From CAYXVB01 sp964467785 (GTDB lineage Bacteria > Bdellovibrionota > UBA1018): a DNA stretch of 31,147 nucleotides. The notes beneath the pieces were generated by a model. That model was not told where the DNA came from. It did not search any database and saw nothing but the letters and a program-made list of their open reading frames with translations. Shown here piece by piece: positions 24,901 to 31,147 of the stretch; position 1 is the first letter of the stretch, and each line of letters opens with the position of its first letter. The DNA lies in assembly GCA_964467785.1 (NCBI GenBank), contig CAYXVB010000024.1:1-31147 (forward strand), given 5' to 3'. A program made the position numbers and the translations under genes.

Positions 24901-24956
24901 CCCCTGTCCAAAAATTAGACAGCTGTCGGGGACTCCGAGTCGCCGATGGGGACAGG
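24901..24956. promoter_or_regulatory. Dyad elements upstream of the first sigma-54 promoter (possible activator sites)
   Basis: A perfect 10-bp palindrome GACAGCTGTC (24918-24927) lies between CCTGTCC (24903-24909) and its inverted copy GGACAGG (24950-24956). They sit about 55-110 bases upstream of the -24 element at 25011, the usual range for NtrC-family activator sites. No identical sequence precedes the second sigma-54 promoter. Confidence 0.3.
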
Positions 24957-25010
24957 ATTTTGGGCACCCGATAAATCCTCGGAATCACGGATCTTCCAGA
25001 AGTGTCGAAC

Positions 25011-25026
25011 TGGCCCCACGTTTGCT
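25011..25026 (+). promoter_or_regulatory. Sigma-54 promoter (-24/-12) for the first lipoprotein
   Basis: TGGCCCCACGTTTGCT matches the sigma-54 consensus TGGCACG-N4-TTGCW except at two positions. GG and GC are separated by exactly ten bases. It lies inside a 26-bp block (25000-25025) of form AAGTGTC-N4-TGGCCC-N2-CGTTTGC that recurs at 25801-25826. ATG 25052 is 25 bases after the -12 element. Confidence 0.8.
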
Positions 25027-25051
25027 TCTACCCAGGGCAAGGGGATGAACT

Positions 25052-25708
25052 ATGAAAACCACCAAAAACAAGCCTAACCAAAGCCTCAATTTGGCGGCGC
25101 TCCTGACAGCGACCGCGACGTTATCCGGCTGCATGAACAACGGCTACCGCACCCTGGAGACATCCTCCTCCAGCTCCGGCAAGCTATCCGGCATCAAGAT
25201 CAGCGTCACTCCCGCCGCCTCGCCGTCACCCACGACATCGGCCACTCCAGCCGCCCAGCTGCCGGCCGCCTCCAGCCAACGCGTCGGCGCGATCGGCTAC
25301 ACTTCCACCTCGATCACGGTCAAGGCGCGCAAGGTCCTCAAGCTCCGGTTCACTCCCGGCATGCAGGACGAAACCATTTCCGGAAGCACGACAAAGCCCC
25401 TTTATTCAGGCCTTGGAGTCTACATCAGCGTGGGTTCCACCTCGACGCCCACCCCCTTTCTTTACAACGGGATGTACGGCGGCGCCGCGCAGAACTCAGG
25501 CAGCATGGATTTCTCCGCCTCGATCCCGCAGAGCTGCGCCTCTTCCGACGCGGCCTGCCGCGAGGACGTGACCATCACCGTCTCGCGCCCCAATTACGAC
25601 TGGTACTGCCTGAACGGCCAGGGAGGCTGCCCTTGGGCCCATGTCCAGGACACGCATCCCTGGAACGGCACCCTCCAAGTGCAGACCGACGACACTCAGG
25701 CGCTGTAA
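25052..25708 (+). CDS. Lipoprotein of unknown function, paralogue 1
   Basis: This 218-residue protein follows AAGGGG. It has a basic n-region, a hydrophobic core and a lipobox LSGC with the lipidated Cys at residue 27; the next residues (MNN) do not suggest inner-membrane retention. A Ser/Thr/Pro/Ala linker (about 35-78) precedes a beta-rich domain containing two or three likely disulphides (SCASSDAAC; WYCLNGQGGC). The second half aligns with the next gene product: DFS(A/S) followed by a VTITV/VAIQN strand, YD..C, a GC motif, TH..NGT and a terminal L/V-strand. It ends at TAA. The sigma-54 promoter immediately upstream implies expression only when an NtrC-type activator is active. I do not recognise the family. 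Confidence 0.8.
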   Translation: MKTTKNKPNQSLNLAALLTATATLSGCMNNGYRTLETSSSSSGKLSGIKISVTPAASPSPTTSATPAAQLPAASSQRVGAIGYTSTSITVKARKVLKLRFTPGMQDETISGSTTKPLYSGLGVYISVGSTSTPTPFLYNGMYGGAAQNSGSMDFSASIPQSCASSDAACREDVTITVSRPNYDWYCLNGQGGCPWAHVQDTHPWNGTLQVQTDDTQAL

Positions 25709-25720
25709 ATGATTTTTACA
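25704..25720. promoter_or_regulatory. Dyad TGTAAA-N5-TTTACA upstream of the second sigma-54 promoter
   Basis: A perfect 6-bp inverted repeat overlaps the stop codon of the first lipoprotein and lies about 92 bases upstream of the second -24 element. It could be an activator site; a second small dyad (TTGCG-N4-CGCAA) is at 25744-25757. Confidence 0.25.
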
Positions 25721-25811
25721 CTCGTCTGCAAAACCTCTAGCCGTTGCGCCGTCGCAAGCCAGAAGAACCGAAAAAAGACTGAAAAGCCGCTAATAAACCC
25801 AAGTGTCACAG

Positions 25812-25827
25812 TGGCCCTCCGTTTGCA
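25812..25827 (+). promoter_or_regulatory. Sigma-54 promoter (-24/-12) for the second lipoprotein
   Basis: TGGCCCTCCGTTTGCA has the same two departures from the sigma-54 consensus as the first site and the same ten-base GG-GC spacing. It sits in the second copy of the shared block (25801-25826). A purine-rich leader with GAGAGAGAG runs follows to the ribosome-binding site at about 25860. Confidence 0.8.
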
Positions 25828-25870
25828 CTGACACAGGAGAGAGAGCAAGAGAGAGAGACAGGAGCCGAAT

Positions 25871-26533
25871 ATGAAAAAGAGCTTCAAGAAAACCCAAGCA
25901 ATGACGATTCTCGCGGTCGGGGCCCTCGCCCTGCAGGCCTGCGGCGGAGCGCCCTACTCCGAGATCAGCTCGATCGGCGGCTCATCCACCACGTCAACGG
26001 GCTCCGGCTCGACTTCGACGGGCACGGGTTCCGGGACCCCGAGCACTGGCGGCGGCACCACGCCGGCTCCGAGTGACCCCAACCTCCTGCCTCCGATCAG
26101 CCACGCGTTCTCCAACCAGGGAGTGACCTCAACCTCTATCTCCGACATCGTCACCGACAACAAGCTTGCCGTCACGGTCCAGCTCGGCCAACCCAGCAAC
26201 ATTCCGAATACGGGCTACACCGCGGCTTACCGCTGCGCACGGATCAACGTCACGGTCGCCAACCAAACCCAGACCGTGTTCGTCAGCAACACCGGCGCGG
26301 ACATCACCGAGAGTTACGATCCCTGCTCTGGCGCCAAGAAATCCCAGACGGTGGACTTCTCGAGCCGCCTGACCACGGGCCACGGCGCGATGTCCGTCGC
26401 GATTCAAAACGTCGCTTACGATAATTGCCGTCTCTACGGCAATGTCTACGGCAGCGGCTGCTTCCTGACGACGGTCTACTCGACCCACGTCATCAACGGC
26501 ACCGTCGCCATCCATGTCAATGGAACCAACTGA
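25871..26533 (+). CDS. Lipoprotein of unknown function, paralogue 2
   Basis: This 220-residue protein starts at an ATG seven bases after GGAG. The signal peptide ends in a lipobox LQAC (Cys 24) followed by GG. A Gly/Ser/Thr-rich low-complexity linker (about 33-68) leads to a beta-rich domain with paired cysteines (RCARINVTV; DPCSGAKK; DNCRLYGNVYGSGC). It resembles the preceding lipoprotein in layout and along the C-terminal half, so the two are tandem paralogues. They are separated by 162 bp and each has its own sigma-54 promoter, so they are likely co-regulated but independently transcribed. Surface-exposed or periplasmic; function not recognised. Confidence 0.8.
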   Translation: MKKSFKKTQAMTILAVGALALQACGGAPYSEISSIGGSSTTSTGSGSTSTGTGSGTPSTGGGTTPAPSDPNLLPPISHAFSNQGVTSTSISDIVTDNKLAVTVQLGQPSNIPNTGYTAAYRCARINVTVANQTQTVFVSNTGADITESYDPCSGAKKSQTVDFSSRLTTGHGAMSVAIQNVAYDNCRLYGNVYGSGCFLTTVYSTHVINGTVAIHVNGTN

Positions 26534-26568
26534 GACGCGAACTGAAGAGCGAACCGAGTCCGCCCCGG

Positions 26569-27657
26569 TCAACAGCCTCGGCCGGCCAGCCGCTCGAGTG
26601 TCCCCGAAAACTCTTCCGCCTGATTCTTGCCGAAATCCGCCGGCTTGAGGGTGCCGAGCGCGCCGAAGAAACGTCGCCAGTCGCCTTTGCAGGCCTGAAA
26701 GACTTTTTCGAAATCTTTTTCGCCGGTCTCGTAAGTCTTGAACTGAATCAACGTGGCGTTGTTGATCTCGCGCGGGGCCCGAAGCTCGGCGCGCAGGCGC
26801 TCGAGGATCCTCCGCTTCTCGGAAAGCTTTTCGCCCGTCGACAGCGCTGAATGATAAAGGCGATCCAGCTCGCCGTAGGCGTCATGCATCTTGCGGGTGT
26901 ACTCCGCCGAGCGTTTGACATCATCCTGGTAGCCTTTGAGCTCTTCCGACGACGCTCCTCGGGTCGCGCTAAGATAATCCGCGGTCAGGCGATCCGCGAC
27001 AAAGCTGGCTACGCTCTCGTTGAACGACGATTGATCCGCGATGTAAAGTGTCGCGTGAACCGATTCGTGCAGCACCACGTTGACCACGTCCCCGAGCGCC
27101 TCGGGCCCGTCAGGGATCATGCTCGAAAGCACTGCGTCCCTGAACCAGCCTAGCGTCGAGTACGCGCGCGCCCCACGCACGCTGACGTCCCAGCCCTGGG
27201 GCTCCCGCTTGACCTCGTCGCTATAGCTCAGCGCCGCCTCGCGATCGAACCACCCCACGTAGGTAAAGCTTCCGACGACTGGAAACTCCCAGCGCCGCGG
27301 CTCAAAACGCAGCGGCTCGGAGGCGCTTACCACCCAGACCGCCGCCGGGCGATCGAGCTGCACGTACTCCGAGTAGTTCCGGGTGGGCTTGAGCCCGTTA
27401 CGCTCCCCATAGGCCTTGATCGCGGGGATCTCCCCCAACAGTCGGCGGATGCGTGGCGGTGTGCGCTCGTCGCCCACCACGTCGCCGATCGGTTTGGCGC
27501 GATTGAAGAGCGCGAGCTGCCCGCGCGCCGCCTGCCAATAATAGCCGGGCCCGAGCGTCCCGCAGGCACTGAGGCCGAGCGCGGCGGCGCTCAACGCGAT
27601 CGCCACCAGTGCGCGCCTCAGAACACCATGCGAATTTTCAGAGAAAGAGCGAAACAC
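26569..27657 (-). CDS. Predicted zinc aminopeptidase lipoprotein (PF10023/COG4324-like)
   Basis: This 362-residue protein begins at GTG 27657 and overlaps the end of the upstream barrel gene by 20 bp. The signal peptide ends in a lipobox LSAC (Cys 32). The early YYWQAARGQLALF and IPAIKAYGERNGLK segments, the HESVH zinc motif (H197, E198, H201) and FNESVASF (with E214 as probable third ligand) are typical of the predicted aminopeptidase family PF10023. The C-terminal third is helical and contains Arg/Glu-rich coiled segments. Canonical HExxH is kept (H-E-S-V-H), so activity is plausible. It is the last gene of the envelope operon and is likely attached to the inner face of the outer membrane or the periplasmic side of the inner membrane. 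Confidence 0.87.
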   Translation of the reverse strand: MFRSFSENSHGVLRRALVAIALSAAALGLSACGTLGPGYYWQAARGQLALFNRAKPIGDVVGDERTPPRIRRLLGEIPAIKAYGERNGLKPTRNYSEYVQLDRPAAVWVVSASEPLRFEPRRWEFPVVGSFTYVGWFDREAALSYSDEVKREPQGWDVSVRGARAYSTLGWFRDAVLSSMIPDGPEALGDVVNVVLHESVHATLYIADQSSFNESVASFVADRLTADYLSATRGASSEELKGYQDDVKRSAEYTRKMHDAYGELDRLYHSALSTGEKLSEKRRILERLRAELRAPREINNATLIQFKTYETGEKDFEKVFQACKGDWRRFFGALGTLKPADFGKNQAEEFSGTLERLAGRGC

Positions 27658-28246
27658 CCAACGTACCCGAGAAATTGTTTTGCCACGTGCTGATCGCGCC
27701 GCCCGTCAGGTACGAAGTCCCTTCCGCCCGGATCGCGAACTGCCGCGTGAGATACACTCTCAGGCCCGCGCCGATAACGCCAGTCAAAGAATCCACGACC
27801 AGCGGCGGCGAGGCGCCGTTGGCGTAGGTGCCGGTCGCGGAGCGGTTGAGCTGGCCGATGCCGGCCTTGACATACGGCTGGAGCGGCGAATTTCGGGGCG
27901 TAAGCGACTGGACGATATCCATGCTGTACACCTGGTCATGGAAGGTCGTGTCCTCGTAGCCGGGCAGCACGGTGCGATCCGTGATGTCTTGGAAGGAGAA
28001 CTCGAGCTGCGTCAGCTCCGTGAAGTGAAAGCCGAAGCTGGCGCCCCAGCGACGGGTCCAGCTGTAGTTTCCCTCGGAATAATTGCTCTGGTAAAACGAC
28101 AAGCCGGTGGAGATCTCGATGGTCGAGCCCGCTCGGGCCTCGACCTCGGGCGCGACGGCGGTAAAGGCCAATGCCAGCAGCGCGATCCCCGCCCAGGCAA
28201 CCCCTCGTTTTCCGCGGATCAGTTTGAAGCAATCTTTTTTCGACAT
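27638..28246 (-). CDS. Small outer-membrane beta-barrel protein
   Basis: The 202-residue product follows GGAAGGGG. The signal peptide (basic n-region KLIRGKRG, core AGIALLALAFTAVA) ends near residue 38 (EARA). The mature chain alternates amphipathic strands (TIEISTGLSFYQ, GASFGFHFTELTQLEFSFQ, PYVKAGIGQLN, GAGLRVYLTRQFAIRAEG) and ends in Leu after a final strand (GTLGVSLFL). This is the pattern of eight-stranded OmpW/OmpA-like barrels of about 165 residues. It lies in the operon between the FecR-domain gene and the aminopeptidase gene, and its 3' end overlaps the latter. Confidence 0.8.
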   Translation of the reverse strand: MSKKDCFKLIRGKRGVAWAGIALLALAFTAVAPEVEARAGSTIEISTGLSFYQSNYSEGNYSWTRRWGASFGFHFTELTQLEFSFQDITDRTVLPGYEDTTFHDQVYSMDIVQSLTPRNSPLQPYVKAGIGQLNRSATGTYANGASPPLVVDSLTGVIGAGLRVYLTRQFAIRAEGTSYLTGGAISTWQNNFSGTLGVSLFL

Positions 28247-28288
28247 ATTCAGCCCCTTCCTTAGGCCAGTGAGCGACCGAGAACCGCC

Positions 28289-29410
28289 TCAGTCGGACTC
28301 CCGGATCCGGGTCAGCTCATCGATGAGCCGAGGCGTTTCTTTTTCCTCGGCCGCCTGCCGCTTGAGCCGCTGGCGCTCGGCCGGATCGTCCACGGAGATT
28401 CGGGCGGAAGCAGGATTGCGCCCGCCCTTCTTCGTGATCAGCTCTGCGGCGTCGTGACCGCCGCCCAGGCGGCGGTACGCGATCCCTTTCATCAGTTCGT
28501 TGTCTTCCCGCACGGCCTGCTCCTGCTCGGCCCGGCGTTCGCGGCTCGTCTTGCGCGCGCTGGCCGGCGCGCGGCCGGTAGCCGCCGCCTCCTCGTCGCC
28601 GAGGAGCTTGGAAGCTTCCTTGCGGAGATCGACGGCAAACTTTCGTTCCTCGCGGTCCTGCGCGGTCTTGAGCGCGTACTGCTCGTCGCGGCCGCCGATG
28701 CGCAACTCGAGCAGCTTGGACGCCAGCGACGAGATCGCCACCGCGCGCGGCGGCGTGGGCATCGTGCGCTGAAGCTTGAAGTTAAGCGCCGTCGACTCGC
28801 CACCGCGCAGCTTGATCGCGTCCGAAGAGCTGAACCGGTTCTCGAGCCAGGATTCGCCCCCCACCGATGTGAGCTGCGTCTCCTCTTCCGCGCCGACATA
28901 AACGACGATGGCACCTCCGCGCACGACACGCGCACGGGCATTGGCGGTGAGCACCTTCAGCTCCGGAGATCCATCCAGCACTCGCGCGTAGGCCTGGCCG
29001 CGCAAAAGAACCAGCGGCTCGCCGCTGAACTTTCCGTCCACGTTGTTCTCGGGGAGCTGGGCAAAAGTGCCGCCGCCGAGATGGATCCGGTAGCCGTCCC
29101 GATGGGAAAGCTTGACCCAGCCCGATTCGACGGAGATCCACCCACCGCACGGGATGCCGGCGCCCTTGCCCGGATCGATCACCCGGGTGCGGGCCGCGTC
29201 CATCACCTGAGGCTCGCCCGAAAAATCGTCGATCACCGCGCAGGGAACCGCGCTCCCGAGCCCTGTATTGCTCGGAAAGGCAAGCGCCGCGCGCGCGCCA
29301 AAAACAAGACCGATAATCGTCGCCGCCGTCACCCAGACAAAGGTCGAGAGCGCCAGGCGCTTCGGATCGTCAATGTTTGGAGTGCCCGGTCGGCTCGCTG
29401 GCGAGCGCAC
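28289..29410 (-). CDS. FecR-domain periplasmic protein
   Basis: The 373-residue product starts at GTG 29410, five bases after GGAGG; the frame overlaps the 3' end of the upstream gene by 41 bp. A hydrophobic segment at about residues 18-44 (ending ARAALA) is a signal peptide or anchor. Residues about 85-205 form a FecR-like beta domain: GWVKLSHRDGYRIHLGGGTFAQL, then LVLLRGQAYARVL, LTANARARVVRGGAIVVYV and TQLTSVGGESWL (longest run quoted in pieces of the same strand order). The remainder is a charged helical tail. Such proteins outside iron-siderophore loci are common envelope components paired with TPR proteins, as here. No FecI-type sigma gene is adjacent. Confidence 0.82.
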   Translation of the reverse strand: MRSPASRPGTPNIDDPKRLALSTFVWVTAATIIGLVFGARAALAFPSNTGLGSAVPCAVIDDFSGEPQVMDAARTRVIDPGKGAGIPCGGWISVESGWVKLSHRDGYRIHLGGGTFAQLPENNVDGKFSGEPLVLLRGQAYARVLDGSPELKVLTANARARVVRGGAIVVYVGAEEETQLTSVGGESWLENRFSSSDAIKLRGGESTALNFKLQRTMPTPPRAVAISSLASKLLELRIGGRDEQYALKTAQDREERKFAVDLRKEASKLLGDEEAAATGRAPASARKTSRERRAEQEQAVREDNELMKGIAYRRLGGGHDAAELITKKGGRNPASARISVDDPAERQRLKRQAAEEKETPRLIDELTRIRESD

Positions 29411-30302
29411 GTTGTCCTCCGTGGGATTTTCTCGAACCCGCGCCTGGATTGATCCACTGCGCTTCCATCGAGTTCGGGTTGCGGTCCAAAACCTGTCTTA
29501 GGTAATCCTGGGACTTGCGATGATCACCCTGGCGGCGGGCCATGAGAGCGTTCCAGAGCCGGACCTGATCGCCCACGCCGTCCTTGTCGAGCTCTTTGGC
29601 CTTGGCAAAGTATTCGCTCGCCGCCTTGAGGTTTTCGATGCGGTACCAGGCGATTCCGGCCATCATGTAGTTGGAAGCGGTCTGGTACTGATGAGCCTGC
29701 TGCGCGACCCCGCCCGCGGCCTCGTCCGACCGAAGGATGACTGAGAGGATCTTAGCGGCCTTTTCGTCCTCGCGCGCCTTGAAGTAGCTAAGCGCGAGCG
29801 TATACATTTGATCGGGAGTGAGATGTTCCGGCGGCTGATAACCGATGGTCGCCTCGCTCCGCCCCGAACGCGTCCAGGTATCCTTCCGGGCTTTGCCCGC
29901 GTTTTCCTCGTGGTCGCGCCGCGCCCGATGCGCCAGGTTCTCGTTGCGCGCCAGCTCAAGAGCGATCCGAAGATGCGAGTTCTCGGTACGCAGACGGATC
30001 ACTTCCTCATCCGCGCGCCGCAACTCGTCCACGCGGGCCTGCACGCTCTCGGCGGCACGCCGGTAAGTTTCCCAGCCCTGCTGCCACCAGCCGCCGGCGG
30101 ACGCCCTCTGGTGACCGCCGTGAGCATCGTGCGTGTTGGCGGAATCGCGCTTTCCGGACTGTATGCGCGAGCCCGCGGCGCCGGGTTCGGCCGCCGGCCC
30201 CCCAGCGCCCAGGGTCCCGAACTTAAATCCCAGCACCAGCACGACGGCGAGTGCCGCGATAGTCCCGGTTCCCAGCGCTGCCTTGCGCAGATTGGGTTTC
30301 AT
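29370..30302 (-). CDS. Membrane-anchored coiled-coil / TPR protein
   Basis: The product has 310 residues from ATG 30302, which has TAAGGA at a good distance. ATG 30344 (14 residues longer) lacks a ribosome-binding site and would lie almost at the predicted transcription start. A transmembrane helix (about residues 8-28, GTGTIAALAVVLVLGF) is followed by a Gly/Ala/His-rich linker, a coiled coil (about 75-125, ESVQARVDELRRADEEVIRL) and three TPR-like helical pairs (about 160-280: MYTLALSYFKAREDEKAAKI, AGIAWYRIENLKAASEYFAKA, LWNALMARRQGDHRKSQDYL). It heads the operon with FecR, barrel and aminopeptidase genes, so it probably anchors or organises an envelope complex. The exact partner is unknown. 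Confidence 0.78.
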   Translation of the reverse strand: MKPNLRKAALGTGTIAALAVVLVLGFKFGTLGAGGPAAEPGAAGSRIQSGKRDSANTHDAHGGHQRASAGGWWQQGWETYRRAAESVQARVDELRRADEEVIRLRTENSHLRIALELARNENLAHRARRDHEENAGKARKDTWTRSGRSEATIGYQPPEHLTPDQMYTLALSYFKAREDEKAAKILSVILRSDEAAGGVAQQAHQYQTASNYMMAGIAWYRIENLKAASEYFAKAKELDKDGVGDQVRLWNALMARRQGDHRKSQDYLRQVLDRNPNSMEAQWINPGAGSRKSHGGQRALASEPTGHSKH

Positions 30303-30353
30303 CGCCGGATCCTTAAGCTTGTCGAAAAACGCAGGAGCCTTCATCTCAATAGC

Positions 30354-30380
30354 TTTTCGGCACCTGGGCGTAGGATATTA
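30354..30380 (-). promoter_or_regulatory. Possible sigma-28 (FliA)-type promoter for the envelope operon
   Basis: On the minus strand TAAT (30377-30380) and GCCGAAAA (30354-30361) are 15 bases apart, matching TAAA-N15-GCCGATAA at 3/4 and 7/8 positions. Transcription would start near 30347. It shares CAGGTGCC followed by GAAAA with the region upstream of 6103. Confidence 0.35.
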
Positions 30381-30401
30381 ACGGTATTCTGGGTCCTGGC
30401 C

Positions 30402-30441
30402 AAAAAAGAAGGCCGGCGCCCGATCTGCGGGGCCGGCCTTC
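30402..30441 (-). terminator. Rho-independent terminator
   Basis: Reading the minus strand, GAAGGCCGGC (30432-30441) pairs perfectly with GCCGGCCTTC (30408-30417) around a 14-base loop and is followed by six T (30402-30407). It ends the transcript of the gene at the right edge, 23 bp after its stop codon. Confidence 0.9.
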
Positions 30442-30464
30442 CGAATTTCCCAAGATGGCTGGAT

Positions 30465-31147
30465 TTACCGAGCCCGAGCGGCCCCCCCCGACGCGCCTTC
30501 CGGGCCCTTCAGCCTGAGGCCGCTGCCCAACGCGGGCTCACCCGCGGCAGGCTGTCTCAAACGCTCGCTCACGCGGGCGTCCCCGCCCGCGGGCGCCTCA
30601 GTGCGAGCGGCCTGATCCAGCTTGCCCGCCTGGCAAGCCGCGACCTTGTTGTTGAAGTCGGGGCTGCATAGACTGCGCAACAGCACATCCTGCGCGCGCT
30701 CTTGGACGTATTGTCCCATCAGCGTGTTATCCATCCGCTTGCTGAGCTCGGCTCGGATCGCGTTGAAACGCGCTTCGTCCTTGTACTGCCCCTTAAGCAT
30801 ATTGAGATCGCGGAACAGGTCGCCTGACTTGAGGAAGTCCTCCTGTAGCCGATCGCCGAACTGCTTGGCCATGTTCCTGAGGGCTTCGTCTTTGGCCCGA
30901 TTGTCCGCGGCCTTGATCTGACCGGCCAACTGCGCCTTGAGCTGCGCGGGATCCGCCGTGGCCAGACTCCCTTCGTCGAGCTTGGGCACGGCCTGCAACG
31001 CTTCTTTGTAATTTCGGCCGACCTGCGCTTCGATGCGCCCCTGATGCTCACGCATCTGGCGACTCGCGGTCTCGAAGTCACTGCGGGCCCGCGCGGCCTG
31101 AGCCTCGGCCTCGATCACCTGGGCTTGCGCGGCATTGCGCTGCCCGG
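30465..31147 (-). CDS. Helical/coiled-coil protein, C-terminal part (runs off the right edge)
   Basis: The frame is open to the window edge; 226 full codons plus the stop are visible. The sequence is rich in Ala, Glu, Gln and Arg with heptad-like spacing (AEAQAARARSDFETASRQ, QFGDRLQEDFLKSGDLFRDL), indicating long helices. It contains two cysteines (RSLCSPDFNNKVAACQAG) and a Gly/Ala/Pro-rich C-terminal tail. The start lies beyond the window, so a signal peptide cannot be judged. The two-cysteine motif would suit a periplasmic protein. It ends just before a terminator and is transcribed separately from the envelope operon. Family not recognised. Confidence 0.7.
   Translation of the reverse strand, partial: GQRNAAQAQVIEAEAQAARARSDFETASRQMREHQGRIEAQVGRNYKEALQAVPKLDEGSLATADPAQLKAQLAGQIKAADNRAKDEALRNMAKQFGDRLQEDFLKSGDLFRDLNMLKGQYKDEARFNAIRAELSKRMDNTLMGQYVQERAQDVLLRSLCSPDFNNKVAACQAGKLDQAARTEAPAGGDARVSERLRQPAAGEPALGSGLRLKGPEGASGGAARAR

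Noticed and set aside
29372..29374. ATT overlapping the upstream stop as a third non-canonical start (FecR gene)
   Set aside because: GTG 29410 has GGAGG at five bases, whereas the ATT has no ribosome-binding site.
1..31147. tRNA, rRNA, insertion sequence, integrase, toxin-antitoxin or phage genes
   Set aside because: I looked for tRNA-like arms, transposase motifs and terminal inverted repeats on both strands and found none that hold up.

Overview
The window is GC-rich, gene-dense DNA from a Gram-negative bacterium. Seven or more encoded products carry Sec or lipoprotein signals or look like outer-membrane barrels. There is a complete sigma-54-type two-component system, a c-di-GMP HD-GYP enzyme and the housekeeping block aspC / DUF2007 / coaD / rsmD. 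Together with many large, poorly conserved envelope and signalling proteins, this suggests a Bdellovibrionota or former-Deltaproteobacteria lineage. That assignment is an inference; no rRNA or tRNA is present to test it. I see no mobile element, CRISPR array or phage gene. A 10-base run of N (3228-3237) inside aspC shows this is a draft assembly.

Layout. (1) 1-6103, minus strand: an acidic-repeat protein, rsmD, coaD, a small DUF2007 protein and aspC, followed by a lipoprotein, an outer-membrane barrel protein and the start of a secreted protein that runs off the left edge. Most junctions are overlaps or very short gaps. rsmD appears to start at an ATT codon directly after the upstream stop codon. 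(2) 6321-9356, plus strand: a 1011-residue protein that I read as a degenerate N6-adenine DNA methylase-like fold. A 403-bp intergenic region follows, with a C12 tract, a duplicated C-rich element (G-quadruplex potential on the minus strand) and a good terminator. (3) 9760-12464, plus: an unrecognised Cys/His protein translationally coupled to a ChaN-like protein of 645 residues. (4) 12465-16057, minus: an overlapping histidine kinase / NtrC-family response regulator pair. (5) 16217-18847, plus: a pseudo-receiver/coiled-coil protein and an HD-GYP protein. A giant minus-strand gene (18910-22974) faces them; it encodes a pseudo-receiver domain, two pairs of internal repeats, a long charged disordered segment and a C-terminal domain. 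Its start appears to be non-canonical (ATC or ACG). (6) 23107-24872: a TonB-like protein, convergent with a protein that joins a sigma region 4-like domain, an anti-sigma zinc finger and a membrane anchor. (7) 25052-26533, plus: two paralogous lipoproteins, each preceded by a good sigma-54 promoter inside a shared 26-bp block. (8) 26569-30302/30344, minus: an envelope operon of a TPR/coiled-coil anchor protein, a FecR-domain protein, an outer-membrane barrel and a zinc-aminopeptidase-like lipoprotein. It is separated by a terminator from a coiled-coil protein that runs off the right edge.

How the parts may work together. The strongest functional link is between the NtrC-type regulator (with the GAFTGA loop that contacts sigma-54) and the two sigma-54 promoters about 9-12 kb away. 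Whether this regulator drives them is untested. The other signalling genes (HD-GYP enzyme, two pseudo-receiver proteins, sigma/anti-sigma fusion) and the envelope genes suggest a region devoted to cell-surface sensing and remodelling.
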